From NCBI RefSeq assembly GCF_016234775.1, contig NZ_JACRAH010000046.1, positions 1-61,535 on the forward strand: a stretch of 61,535 nucleotides of DNA. The letters run 5' to 3'. Both the position numbers and the translations under genes were made by a program. A model generated the notes under the pieces. The model did not search any database. It was given only the letters and a program-made list of their open reading frames with translations, and had not been told where the DNA came from. This document shows positions 53,816-61,535 of the stretch, piece after piece (the first letter of the stretch is position 1; each line of letters opens with the position of its first letter). The stretch is from Aquabacterium sp. (GTDB taxonomy: Bacteria; Pseudomonadota; Gammaproteobacteria; Burkholderiales; Burkholderiaceae_C).

Positions 53816-54373
53816 TCAGGAAGCGCGGTTGTGGGCCGGCGCCTTGAACACGCTTTCGTGCACGGTCAGGATGGACAGCGGGTAGCGCTCGCCGGCCAGG
53901 TAGGCCTCCAGGCACTCCAGCACCAGCGGGCTGCGATGGCGTTCGGGGCAGGCGCGGATCTCGTCGGCCGTCATCCACACGGCGCGCACGATGCCTTCGT
54001 CCAACTCCAGGGCCGGGTCCGCCTCGCCGACCGAGCCATAAAAGGCCAGTCGCAGATAGGTGATGTCTTCACCCGTGCGGGTGCGCCGAAAGCGCGACAT
54101 GAACATGCCCAGGAAACCTTCTGCCTCGAAGGTGCAAGCGGTTTCTTCCAGGGTTTCGCGGATCACGCCCTGGATGGGCGATTCGCCTGGATCCAGATGG
54201 CCTGCCGGGTTGTTCAGCAGCAGGCCGTCGGAGGTCTCTTCCTCGACCAGCAGAAAGCGCCCGTCGCGCTCGATCAGCGCGGCGACGGTGACATTGGGCT
54301 TCCAGCGCACTTTGGGTGGCTGGGCAGGCTCATGCTGGGGCACAGGCTCGAGAAGCAAATCGGCGGTCTTCAT
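53816..54373 (-). CDS. nudJ: NUDIX hydrolase, NudJ-like
   Basis: A phosphatase or pyrophosphatase acting on nucleotides or thiamine-pathway pyrophosphates. The 185-residue protein has a full Nudix box (GHLDPGESPIQGVIRETLEE) after VTVAALIERDGRFLLVEEE and NPAGHL. ATG 54373 (MKTADLLLEP) is preferred over the long upstream extension of the frame, which has no family similarity. Position directly before mnmA supports the NudJ assignment. Confidence 0.9.
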   Translation of the reverse strand: MKTADLLLEPVPQHEPAQPPKVRWKPNVTVAALIERDGRFLLVEEETSDGLLLNNPAGHLDPGESPIQGVIRETLEETACTFEAEGFLGMFMSRFRRTRTGEDITYLRLAFYGSVGEADPALELDEGIVRAVWMTADEIRACPERHRSPLVLECLEAYLAGERYPLSILTVHESVFKAPAHNRAS

Positions 54374-54592
54374 GAGCCGGGCATTATCCCCTAATGTCTT
54401 GTCGCGTGTATGACTTAACGTCCTCGTGGGATACCCCAAGAAAGGGCGTTCTACGCACATCTGGTCGGCATCTGCACGCATGTGACGTGCCGGCAGGCGC
54501 CAAATTTGACAACGCAAAACCTCAAATTGAGGGGTTTTGGGTGTCCGGACAGGCCAAAACGTCCTCTCTGTCAGCTGAAACCCTAGGAAAGA

Positions 54593-54633
54593 CGTGAACT
54601 TTGTGTATGCTGGTGGGTTAGGCAAAGTTCACG
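54593..54633 (+). promoter_or_regulatory. Perfect inverted repeat in the pntAA upstream region
   Basis: CGTGAACTTTG (54593-54603) and CAAAGTTCACG (54623-54633) are 11-base perfect inverted repeats 19 bases apart (centre to centre 30, about three helical turns). They lie in the 321-base gap between nudJ and pntAA. The same gap has the palindrome CCTCAA-A-TTGAGG (54520-54532) with flanking CAAAA/TTTTG. No gene or RNA is recognisable there. It is likely an operator or leader hairpin for the transhydrogenase operon. Confidence 0.5.
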
Positions 54634-54694
54634 CCGGCCGCGCGCTTTTCAAGAAGCACAGCGGCTGCATCATCCACATGTGTAGGAGACTCGG

Positions 54695-55810
54695 ATGCTG
54701 ATAGGCATTCCCCAGGAGACCACCGTCGGCGAAAGCCGCGTGGCCGTGACACCGGAGACCGTCAAGAAATTGAAGGCCCAAGGACACACCTTGCGTGTGC
54801 AGGCTGGTGCCGGTATGGCTGCCAGCGTGACCGATGAAGCCTATGTGGCCGCCGGTGCCGAGATCACCGATGCAGCCGGCGCCCTGGGTGCCGACATGGT
54901 GCTCAAGGTTCGCAGCCCCTTTGCCAACGAAATGGCCCAGATGAAGCCGGGCGCCGTGCTGATCGGCATGCTCAACCCGTTCGACAAGGACGGCTTGCAG
55001 GCCATGACCGACGCCAAGCTCACCGCCTTCGCCCTGGAAGCCGCGCCACGCACCACCCGTGCCCAGAGCATGGACGTGCTGTCCTCGCAGGCCAACCTGG
55101 CTGGCTACAAGGCCGTGATGATCGCCGCTGACAAGTACCAGCGCATCTTCCCCATGCTGATGACCGCTGCCGGCACCGTCAAGGCCGCTCGCGTGGTGAT
55201 CCTGGGTGTGGGGGTGGCCGGTCTGCAAGCCATTGCCACCGCCAAGCGCCTGGGTGCCGTGATCGAAGCCTCCGACGTGCGTCCTTCCGTGAAGGAGCAG
55301 GTCGAGTCGCTGGGCGCCAAGTTCATCGACGTGCCTTACGAGACCGCCGAAGAGAAGGAAGCCGCTGAAGGCGTGGGTGGTTACGCCCGCCCGATGCCGC
55401 AATCCTGGCTGGACCGTCAGAAGACGGAAGTGGCCAAGAAAGTGGCCGCTGCCGACATCGTCATCACGACAGCGCTGATCCCTGGTCGTGCCGCACCCGT
55501 GCTGGTCACCGAGGACATGGTCAAGGCCATGAAGCCCGGCTCCGTCATCGTCGACCTGGCTGCAGCGCAAGGCGGCAACTGCCCCCTGACCGAAGCCAAC
55601 AAGACTGTGGTCAAGCATGGCGTGACGCTGGTGGGTGAAACCAATCTGCCCGCGCTGGTGGCCGCTGACGCGTCTGCCCTGTACGCCCGCAACGTGATCG
55701 ACTTCCTGAAGCTTGTCTTCAACAAGGAAGGCCAGTTCAACGTCGATCTGGAAGATGACATCGTCAAGGCTTGCCTGATGTGTCGTGACGGCCAACTGCT
55801 GCGCGCCTGA
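54695..55810 (+). CDS. pntAA: NAD(P) transhydrogenase alpha subunit, NAD(H)-binding part
   Basis: Domain I of proton-translocating transhydrogenase, which binds NADH while the enzyme makes NADPH using proton flow. The 371-residue protein starts [20 protein letters not shown] and has [20 protein letters not shown] (Rossmann) and [20 protein letters not shown]. An AGGAG ribosome site precedes the ATG. In this split type the membrane part is a separate gene, here downstream of panD. Confidence 0.95.
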   Translation: MLIGIPQETTVGESRVAVTPETVKKLKAQGHTLRVQAGAGMAASVTDEAYVAAGAEITDAAGALGADMVLKVRSPFANEMAQMKPGAVLIGMLNPFDKDGLQAMTDAKLTAFALEAAPRTTRAQSMDVLSSQANLAGYKAVMIAADKYQRIFPMLMTAAGTVKAARVVILGVGVAGLQAIATAKRLGAVIEASDVRPSVKEQVESLGAKFIDVPYETAEEKEAAEGVGGYARPMPQSWLDRQKTEVAKKVAAADIVITTALIPGRAAPVLVTEDMVKAMKPGSVIVDLAAAQGGNCPLTEANKTVVKHGVTLVGETNLPALVAADASALYARNVIDFLKLVFNKEGQFNVDLEDDIVKACLMCRDGQLLRA

Positions 55811-55841
55811 TGCGCGCACGGTGAGCCCTGAGGAGAAAGCC

Positions 55842-56207
55842 ATGCAACGCAATATGCTGCGCGCGAAACTGCATCGCGCCACCGTCACCGAAGCCATCCT
55901 GGACTACGAAGGTTCCTGTGGCATCGATGAAGACCTGATGGACGCAGCCGACATGAAAGAGTTCGAGTACATCGAGCTCTACAACGTCAACAACGGCGAG
56001 CGTTTTGCCACCTACATCATCAAGGCGCCGCGTGGCTCCGGCACGATCTCGCTCAATGGTGCGGCCGCCCGCCGTGCCCATGTGGGCGATCTGCTGATCA
56101 TCTGCACCTACGCGCCGATGAACGAAGAAGAAGTGGCCAGCTACAAGCCCAAGGTCGTGCTGCTCGACGAACGCAATGGGATCAAAGAGATCCGCAAGTT
56201 CGATTGA
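55842..56207 (+). CDS. panD: Aspartate 1-decarboxylase
   Basis: A pyruvoyl enzyme making beta-alanine for pantothenate and CoA. The 121-residue proenzyme has the start [20 protein letters not shown] and the self-cleavage site YEGSCGID (between Gly and Ser), then [20 protein letters not shown] and [20 protein letters not shown] ribosome site precedes ATG 55842. It lies 31 bases after pntAA and 39 before pntAB on the same strand, splitting the transhydrogenase subunit genes. Such an insertion links CoA precursor supply with NADPH supply. Confidence 0.96.
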   Translation: MQRNMLRAKLHRATVTEAILDYEGSCGIDEDLMDAADMKEFEYIELYNVNNGERFATYIIKAPRGSGTISLNGAAARRAHVGDLLIICTYAPMNEEEVASYKPKVVLLDERNGIKEIRKFD

Positions 56208-56246
56208 TCGCCTGACAGTCCGATTTCTTACTATCTGGAGACAACG

Positions 56247-56564
56247 ATGGAAGCTTTAGAGCCCGTCAGCCACGTCGTCATCAACCTGAGCATCTTCGTG
56301 CTGGCCATATATGTGGGCTATCACGTGGTCTGGACGGTGACCCCCGCTTTGCATACCCCCTTGATGGCCGTGACCAATGCGGTCTCTGCCATCGTGATCG
56401 TGGGCGCCATGCTGGCCGCCGCACTGACCGTCACGCCTTTGGGCAAGACCATGGGCGTGCTCGCCGTGGCCCTGGCGGCCGTGAACGTATTCGGCGGCTT
56501 CCTCGTCACGAGGCGCATGCTTGAAATGTTCAAGAAGAAAGACAAGAAAGCAGGAGCCAAGTAA
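56247..56564 (+). CDS. pntAB: NAD(P) transhydrogenase alpha subunit, membrane part
   Basis: The 105-residue inner-membrane part of the alpha subunit with about three or four helices (VVINLSIFVLAIYVGYHVVW; LMAVTNAVSAIVIVGAMLAA; VLAVALAAVNVFGGFLV) and a Lys-rich tail. It ends one base before the pntB start, so translation is coupled. Length and topology are typical of PntAB in split transhydrogenases. Confidence 0.95.
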   Translation: MEALEPVSHVVINLSIFVLAIYVGYHVVWTVTPALHTPLMAVTNAVSAIVIVGAMLAAALTVTPLGKTMGVLAVALAAVNVFGGFLVTRRMLEMFKKKDKKAGAK

Positions 56565-58022
56565 ATGAGCATGAACCTCATCGCTTTGCTCTACCTGTTC
56601 GCCTCGGTGTGTTTCATCCAGGCGCTCAAGGGTTTGAGCCATCCGACCACGTCCATCCGCGGCAACCTGTTCGGCATGATCGGCATGACGATCGCCGTGC
56701 TGACCACGGTGGGTCTGATTCAAGGTCAGGCGCAAGCCCTGAACGTCGACTTCGGCCAAGGCATCGCCTATGTGCTGGGTGCCCTGGTGGTGGGCGGCGC
56801 AGCCGGCTCCATCATGGCCAAGCGCGTCGAGATGACCAAGATGCCCGAGCTGGTCGCCTTCATGCACAGCATGATTGGTCTGGCCGCCGTGTTCATCGCG
56901 ATTGCTGTGGTGGCCGAGCCGTATGCCTTCCAGATCGTGGCCAAGCCCATTGGTGATGCCCTGGCCGTGATCCCGGTGGGCAACCGCCTGGAGTTGGCCC
57001 TTGGTGCGGCCATCGGTGCCATCACCTTCTCCGGTTCGGTGATCGCGTTCGGCAAGCTGTCTGGCAAGTACAAGTTCCGCCTGTTCCAGGGCGCGCCCGT
57101 GAGCTTCGCCGGTCAGCACATGCTGAACCTGGTGCTGGGCCTGACCGCCGTGGCGCTGATCGCCACCTTCATGGCCACCGACGTGCAGCGTCTGGACGTG
57201 TTCTTTGCCCTGGTGGCACTGAGCTTTGTGCTGGGTGTGCTGATCATCATCCCCATCGGCGGCGCTGACATGCCCGTCGTGGTGTCGATGCTCAACAGCT
57301 ACTCGGGCTGGGCGGCGGCTGGTATCGGCTTCTCGCTGAACAACTCGATGCTGATCATTGCTGGCTCGCTGGTGGGTTCCTCGGGCGCGATCCTGAGCTA
57401 CATCATGTGCAAGGCCATGAACCGCTCGTTCTTCAGCGTGATCCTGGGCGGCTTCGGTGGTGAGGCCACGGCCGCTGCCGGTGGTGCACAACAGCAGCGC
57501 CCTGTGAAGAGCGGCTCGGCTGACGACGCCGCCTTCGTGCTGAGCAACGCCGAAACCGTGGTGATCGTGCCCGGTTACGGCCTGGCTGTGGCCCGTGCCC
57601 AGCACGCCGTCAAGGAACTGGCTGCCAAGCTCACCGAGAAGGGCATCAACGTCAAGTACGCGATCCACCCGGTGGCGGGCCGCATGCCTGGTCACATGAA
57701 CGTGTTGCTGGCCGAGGCCGAAGTGCCTTATGACCAGGTGCACGAAATGGAAGACATCAACGGCGAATTTGGCCAGGCCGACGTGGCCATCATCCTGGGC
57801 GCCAACGACGTGGTGAACCCCGCCGCGCACGTGAAGGGCAGCCCGATCTACGGCATGCCGATCCTGGAAGCCTACAAGGCCAAGACCGTGATCGTGAACA
57901 AGCGCTCCATGGCTTCCGGTTATGCCGGCCTGGACAACGAACTGTTCTACATGGACAAGACCATGATGGTCTTCGGCGACGCCAAGAAGGTCGTGGAAGA
58001 AATGGTCAAGGCGGTGGAGTGA
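56565..58022 (+). CDS. pntB: NAD(P) transhydrogenase beta subunit
   Basis: It holds the NADP(H)-binding domain III and most of the proton channel. The 485-residue protein has eight to nine membrane helices, then a soluble domain with VVIVPGYGLAVARAQHAVKE, YAIHPVAGRMPGHMNVLLAE and GANDVVNPAAH. It is followed by a clear intrinsic terminator, so the operon pntAA-panD-pntAB-pntB ends here. Confidence 0.97.
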   Translation: MSMNLIALLYLFASVCFIQALKGLSHPTTSIRGNLFGMIGMTIAVLTTVGLIQGQAQALNVDFGQGIAYVLGALVVGGAAGSIMAKRVEMTKMPELVAFMHSMIGLAAVFIAIAVVAEPYAFQIVAKPIGDALAVIPVGNRLELALGAAIGAITFSGSVIAFGKLSGKYKFRLFQGAPVSFAGQHMLNLVLGLTAVALIATFMATDVQRLDVFFALVALSFVLGVLIIIPIGGADMPVVVSMLNSYSGWAAAGIGFSLNNSMLIIAGSLVGSSGAILSYIMCKAMNRSFFSVILGGFGGEATAAAGGAQQQRPVKSGSADDAAFVLSNAETVVIVPGYGLAVARAQHAVKELAAKLTEKGINVKYAIHPVAGRMPGHMNVLLAEAEVPYDQVHEMEDINGEFGQADVAIILGANDVVNPAAHVKGSPIYGMPILEAYKAKTVIVNKRSMASGYAGLDNELFYMDKTMMVFGDAKKVVEEMVKAVE

Positions 58023-58063
58023 TCAGCTCGCTGCCATGATCCGAAAGGATCATGTGTGACTCG

Positions 58064-58095
58064 CAAAACCGGGCCTTGTGTCCGGTTTTGTTTTT
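58064..58095 (+). terminator. Intrinsic terminator of the pnt operon
   Basis: CAAAACCGG (58064-58072) and CCGGTTTTG (58082-58090) form a 9-base-pair stem with a 9-base loop followed by TTTTT (58091-58095), 42 bases after pntB. The rest of the 234-base gap to 58256 should hold the promoter of the next gene; no strong -35/-10 pair stands out. Confidence 0.85.
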
Positions 58096-58256
58096 GTGCG
58101 GCGCACTGGATGTCGCTGGGGCGCAGCGTCCCCCGGGCTTGGTGTGGCGCGTGGCAGTCGATGCATGGATAATCCGGGAATACCCGCCCCAAGGCCTGTG
58201 ATGTACACGGCTGTGCGAGGGCCGGTCTGCATTCACAACATCAGGGAGATGTCGTC

Positions 58257-59129
58257 ATGACTTTGGGTCTTCGTCAGGTCGCTTTGACCACCTTGCTCGT
58301 TTCGAGCCTGTCGGTGGGCATGGCCCACGCTGCGAGCGTTCAACTGGACGGGCAGTTCCTGTCCGCAACCGTTGACGACAGCGGGCTGCCTGCTGGCTTT
58401 GGTCAGGTTTCACTCAACGAATCTGCGCCCGTTTGGGATTGCAGCAATGGGGCTTGTTCGCTGGCGGCGCCTTTGCAGACGGAACTGATTTTTGCGCCCA
58501 CCACGGGTGCGCCTGTCACGGTGACCTCACAGGCTTTGATATTCCGCTTCGATACCTTGACCAAGAGCCAGGTCGTGCTGGATCCGCTCGGTCATGAGTG
58601 GACGCTGTCTGCTGATGCGGGTAAGTGGCTCATCGGTGTGAATGTGGCTTCTCAAGTTCCGCAAGCTGGCGATCCACAGTTTGCGACGGCATACGGTCAG
58701 TTCAAGTATTCCTCGGATTTTGACTTTCTCATCCCGACCTGGCGTGACGGCTTCCCTATCATCAATGATGGCTCGCTGTGGGACGGTGCCGCTGGGCAGT
58801 CCGCCATCCTGGGTCTGAAGCAGACGGGTGAAGTGGGTGCGGGACCGGGGGCTCTTGGTATTGGCCTTGCTCCAGCAGGCGTGGAGTGGTCCTGGTGGTT
58901 CTGGACGCAACTCGATGGCGCCAACTACGCTTACCCTTCCACCACCGATGTGCATTGCGCCGCGCTGTCTTGCATGAACTTCATGACGGCCAACGTCAAT
59001 GTGAACAACTACTTTTTCAGCTTCGCTGTGACAGCCACCCCATCCGCCGTGCCAGAAGTCGGTACCTTGCCGCTGATGGCTTTGGGGCTGGTGGGTGGTG
59101 CGCTGGTGGTGCGCCGTCGCCGACGCTGA
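58257..59129 (+). CDS. PEP-CTERM-like surface protein, paralogue 1
   Basis: A secreted protein with a C-terminal sorting tail. The 290-residue precursor has a signal peptide (ending GMAHA), a beta-rich ectodomain with paired Cys (WDCSNGACSL; VHCAALSCMNF) and ends VPEVGTLPLMALGLVGG followed by a short hydrophobic stretch and five Arg. This is the layout of PEP-CTERM signals cut by exosortase, but the motif reads P-E-V instead of P-E-P. A GGGAG ribosome site precedes the ATG. No exosortase is in the window. Function of the ectodomain is unknown. Confidence 0.85.
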   Translation: MTLGLRQVALTTLLVSSLSVGMAHAASVQLDGQFLSATVDDSGLPAGFGQVSLNESAPVWDCSNGACSLAAPLQTELIFAPTTGAPVTVTSQALIFRFDTLTKSQVVLDPLGHEWTLSADAGKWLIGVNVASQVPQAGDPQFATAYGQFKYSSDFDFLIPTWRDGFPIINDGSLWDGAAGQSAILGLKQTGEVGAGPGALGIGLAPAGVEWSWWFWTQLDGANYAYPSTTDVHCAALSCMNFMTANVNVNNYFFSFAVTATPSAVPEVGTLPLMALGLVGGALVVRRRRR

Positions 59130-59138
59130 ACGAGGGCT
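59061..59138 (+). repeat. Duplicated 78-bp sorting-tail cassette, copy 1
   Basis: This 78-base stretch, coding for the PEP-CTERM-like tail and nine bases past the stop, matches 59960-60037 with two mismatches by eye. The ectodomains upstream do not match, and the identity continues into the noncoding flank, so the cassette was copied as DNA or homogenised by gene conversion. Confidence 0.8.
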
Positions 59139-59172
59139 TGATCACGCCTTTTACTGGTGTTGACACACTTGC

Positions 59173-59198
59173 AAACCGGGCCATGTGCCCGGTTTTTT
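59173..59198 (+). terminator. Intrinsic terminator of PEP-CTERM-like gene 1
   Basis: AAACCGGGC (59173-59181) and GCCCGGTTT (59187-59195) form a 9-base-pair stem with a 5-base loop and run into T residues. It resembles the pnt terminator (shared AAACCGGGC core). The remaining gap to 59329 ends with a leader similar to that of gene 1 (ATTCACA, then ATCAGGG before the start). Confidence 0.85.
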
Positions 59199-59329
59199 CA
59201 GGTCAATCGTGTGGCTTTTTGATTCATCAGGGCTGACGATGATTGCCTGCACGCTGAGCCGTATGGATACTGAGCACTGATGGTCCGAGTGGATTCATCA
59301 AGTTCATCATTCACATATCAGGGGTTCTC

Positions 59330-60028
59330 ATGAAAGCAATAACCTGGCGCCGCGCTGCGCTGATCGTTGGCCTGGCTTTGCCTGCATCGTTTCAAGCCAT
59401 GGCCACCGTGGTGACCATTGGCAATGACACCTTCACCCAGGAAAGTCAGTACGCTGCGGATCCTGGGGCAGCACCCGAAATCCACGTCATCGGCTTGTAC
59501 GACGGAGGCAGTTCCGGGGAACAGTCCAATGACACGGGGGTTTTCATCCCAGGCACGACCGTTGTCAACGTGGAGGGCACGGCCTCAGGCCATGTGTCTC
59601 TGGTCTTGTCTTCGTATGAGCGGACGAACTGGCTTTTAACCGGCGCTGGCGTAGCGTCGCTGACCTCGGTGGTGGTCAACGGATATGGCATCAGCGAGGC
59701 CTTGGGCATTGACGGTGCAAAAGTGATCAACCGATCCGGTATGGGCAACTATCTGGCAGCTTGCGGCTACAGCCTGCCCGACAACGGCGGTGGTTGCGAT
59801 ACGGGCGAGTTGATCAGCGGCGTCGAAGGCTATTTTGGGCAATCCATCAGCAGCTTCACGGGCGTCTATTCGACCAGTCCCGTCCTGGGCACGGTGACCA
59901 GCCTGGCCAATCCTGCCGCCTTTCAGGTCCATGTGAACCTGTCTGCCGTGCCGGAATCCGGTACCTTGCCGCTCATGGCTTTGGGGCTGGTGGGTGGGGC
60001 GCTGGTGGTGCGCCGTCGCCGACGCTGA
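59330..60028 (+). CDS. PEP-CTERM-like surface protein, paralogue 2
   Basis: The 232-residue precursor has a signal peptide (RRAALIVGLALPASFQAMA), a beta-rich ectodomain (SGHVSLVLSSYERTNWLLTG, VTSLANPAAFQVHVNLS) and a tail VPESGTLPLMALGLVGG plus basic residues almost identical to its neighbour. The ectodomain differs from paralogue 1, so the pair shares only leader and sorting signal. The motif is P-E-S rather than P-E-P. It is expected to be exported and anchored or released by an exosortase encoded elsewhere. Confidence 0.83.
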   Translation: MKAITWRRAALIVGLALPASFQAMATVVTIGNDTFTQESQYAADPGAAPEIHVIGLYDGGSSGEQSNDTGVFIPGTTVVNVEGTASGHVSLVLSSYERTNWLLTGAGVASLTSVVVNGYGISEALGIDGAKVINRSGMGNYLAACGYSLPDNGGGCDTGELISGVEGYFGQSISSFTGVYSTSPVLGTVTSLANPAAFQVHVNLSAVPESGTLPLMALGLVGGALVVRRRRR

Positions 60029-60037
60029 ACGAGGGCT
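59960..60037 (+). repeat. Duplicated 78-bp sorting-tail cassette, copy 2
   Basis: Second copy of the cassette at 59061-59138. Both start at GGTACC and end nine bases past the stop codon at CGAGGGCT. Confidence 0.8.
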
Positions 60038-60091
60038 GACGCTTGCCGGCTGTGGCCATGACGGCATCCGCGATAACGCTTCGCGAAGCGC

Positions 60092-60128
60092 AGCGGGCTT
60101 GCTGAACCAGTACTTCAGCAAGCCCGCT
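60092..60128. terminator. Bidirectional hairpin between convergent genes
   Basis: AGCGGGCTTGCTGAA (60092-60106) and TTCAGCAAGCCCGCT (60114-60128) form a perfect 15-base-pair stem with a 7-base loop between the second PEP-CTERM-like gene and the opposing RTX gene. Just before it is the perfect palindrome CGCTTCGCGAAGCG (60077-60090). There is no long T run, but the position fits termination from both sides. Confidence 0.65.
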
Positions 60129-60156
60129 TGAGCACCTTCTGCGGGCCTTGAACGGC

Positions 60157-61535
60157 TTACACCCAGCTTGCAGCGATCACGCTGTTGAGTTTGTCTTGAT
60201 AGGGCTGTGGCAGCGAGGTCTGGCCGGCTGCTGGCGGCACCATGCTGGACATGGCTTGCAGCAAGGCATCGACCTTGCTGGCTGCCAGCACCTTGCCGGT
60301 GGCCCCCACCTTGATCTCGTCGAGCTGGTGATTGGTGCCCTGGAACCACGATGACACGGTGGCGCCATCAGATGTGCCGATCACCGATACCAGCAGCGAA
60401 TCGCCACTTCGTTGCAGCCAGATTTGCGACTCGTTGGCGCTCTCCAGCAGCAGCGTGTCATACCCGGTTGCATCGTTGTTGGTGATCATGTCCTTGCCAT
60501 CACCGGCAGCGATCACATAGGTGTCGTTACCCGCCTCACCCATGAGGATGTCCATGCCCGTGCCACCGCGCAAGGTGTCATCACCACTGCCGCCAGACAT
60601 GAGATCCAAGCCGCCGGCGCCAAACAGAACGTTGTGGTTGCCATTGCCCTTCATGATGTTCTTGGCACCGTTGCCGGTGGCGGTGACGGCAGCTGAGCCG
60701 GTCAGATACACCGTGTCCAGATTGTTGTGTACGACGTAGTTGTCCACATAAATGTAGGCCCGGTCATTGAGGCCGCCACCTCCGGAGTTGGCATCTTCTT
60801 CGATCCGGGCGTTGCTGCTGTCGATGAAGTAGATGTCGTCTCCGCCACCGCCTCGCAGTGTGTCTGCCCCACCGCGGCTGTAGAGACGATCTGCGCCAGC
60901 ACCGCCGACGATCAGGTTGTTGCCGGCATTGCCCATTAACTGGGTGGACTGGGTGGCGTGGCCAGTGAGTGCGATGTCCTCGGTACCGGATGCAATCAGC
61001 ACCTCCACATGATCGGATGCAAGGTAGTTGACGGTGGTGCGAACGGTGTCGCGTCCGCCATCGGCCAGCTCGATGACCTTGTCCCCCGCGTTGTCGATGT
61101 AGTAGGTGTCATCGTTCAAGCCGCCGAGCATGGTGTCGGCCCCAGCACCACCATTGAGGGTGTCGATGCCTGCCTCGCCCCACAGCCAGTCGTTGTCGGC
61201 ACCACCGTCCAGGCTGTCATTGCCTTCGCCCGCGAAGAGGAAGTCGTTGCCGGCCAGGGCGGTGAGGGTGTCGTTGCCGGAGAGGGCGTAGAGTTTGTCG
61301 GGGCTCGCGCTGCCTGTTAAAGCCGTCGACGTGGTCGATTGCGTGGCCGTGTTCGTCGCGGCCATTAGCGCGCTTAGCTCAGAGGGACTCCATACGGTGC
61401 CATCCTTGAACTGGATTTGTTCGATGTAGCGCAGGGCATCGACGAACCAATCCTTGACGATGATCTGATCGGTGGAGCTGATAACCAAGACCAGGTCATT
61501 GGCACTGCGGGATAGTGTGACAGCAGAAGGGGAGA
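60157..61535 (-). CDS. RTX calcium-binding repeat protein (5'-partial)
   Basis: The C-terminal 459 residues of a large secreted protein. It has many glycine-rich nonapeptides (GNDTLTALAGNDFLFAGEGN, GGAGADTMLGGLNDD, GGSGDDTLRGGTGMD, GEAGNDTY) that fold into calcium-filled beta-rolls, preceded by the module IVKDWFVDALRYIEQIQFKD common in bacterial haemolysin-type proteins. The frame is open to the right edge, so the start and any effector domain are outside. RTX proteins leave by type I secretion; no transporter is in the window. The C-terminus lacks further repeats and ends VIAASWV. Confidence 0.92.
   Translation of the reverse strand, partial: SPSAVTLSRSANDLVLVISSTDQIIVKDWFVDALRYIEQIQFKDGTVWSPSELSALMAATNTATQSTTSTALTGSASPDKLYALSGNDTLTALAGNDFLFAGEGNDSLDGGADNDWLWGEAGIDTLNGGAGADTMLGGLNDDTYYIDNAGDKVIELADGGRDTVRTTVNYLASDHVEVLIASGTEDIALTGHATQSTQLMGNAGNNLIVGGAGADRLYSRGGADTLRGGGGDDIYFIDSSNARIEEDANSGGGGLNDRAYIYVDNYVVHNNLDTVYLTGSAAVTATGNGAKNIMKGNGNHNVLFGAGGLDLMSGGSGDDTLRGGTGMDILMGEAGNDTYVIAAGDGKDMITNNDATGYDTLLLESANESQIWLQRSGDSLLVSVIGTSDGATVSSWFQGTNHQLDEIKVGATGKVLAASKVDALLQAMSSMVPPAAGQTSLPQPYQDKLNSVIAASWV

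Noticed and set aside
56256..57830. 524-codon minus-strand frame, very His- and Gly-rich
   Set aside because: Antisense to pntAB/pntB; the composition is an artefact of reading membrane codons backwards.

Overview
The window looks like one stretch of a high-GC betaproteobacterial chromosome, probably order Burkholderiales (Aquabacterium/Leptothrix/Comamonadaceae-like). This rests on the leuS-lptE-holA order, the split pntAA/pntAB transhydrogenase, an NsrR/YtfE pair, PEP-CTERM-like surface proteins, a VgrG and long antisense open frames typical of high GC. The genus is inferred, not shown. I see no rRNA, tRNA, CRISPR array or intact insertion sequence.

Layout. 1-1669: the 5' part of a type VI secretion vgrG running off the left edge. 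1895-11298: a polyamine uptake and catabolism block in the Spu/Puu arrangement (glutamine amidotransferase puuD, gamma-glutamylpolyamine synthetase, class III aminotransferase, PotFGHI ABC importer, then an outer-membrane porin), led by what looks like a sigma-54 promoter almost touching the first start codon; the matching aldehyde dehydrogenase puuC lies apart at 16614. 11369-15113: a diguanylate cyclase, an orphan ParA ATPase and a large unknown lipoprotein. 15250-16529: a nitric-oxide-stress pair, ytfE and nsrR, with a long palindrome over the ytfE promoter. 18169-24113: a thioredoxin-like protein, a GGDEF-EAL protein with a small upstream ORF, a condensation-type acyltransferase and a Cys/Met-metabolism PLP enzyme. 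24126-28603: housekeeping holA, lptE, leuS. 28695-32233: WYL regulator, VOC protein, SDR, alpha/beta hydrolase and a PACE efflux protein. 32269-36963: a tightly overlapping three-gene phosphorelay. 37094-41253: the glycerol regulon glpK, glpR, glpD. 41280-42528: a scar holding remnants of a Crp/Fnr regulator and a GH1 glycosidase. 42552-46561: AraC regulator, SDR, epimerase and double-hotdog thioesterase. 46623-50404: chemoreceptor, DUF1439 lipoprotein and TPR/glycosyltransferase-like protein. 50353-54373: PIN-domain protein, AlbA_2/Schlafen-type ATP-binding protein, mnmA, nudJ. 54695-58022: pntAA, panD, pntAB, pntB, with panD inserted in the transhydrogenase operon. 58257-61535: two PEP-CTERM-like proteins sharing a duplicated 3' end, facing an RTX protein that runs off the right edge.

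The genes fit a free-living aquatic or soil heterotroph that uses polyamines and glycerol, resists NO, and invests in c-di-GMP, chemotaxis and two-component sensing and in surface or secreted proteins. I did not find a convincing wholly new multi-gene system. The most interesting leads are the near-leaderless sigma-54 start of the polyamine operon, panD inside pnt with a perfect inverted repeat upstream, the PEP-CTERM-like pair with its atypical motif and duplicated 3' end, the GH1/Crp decay scar, and the PIN plus AlbA_2 genes beside mnmA.
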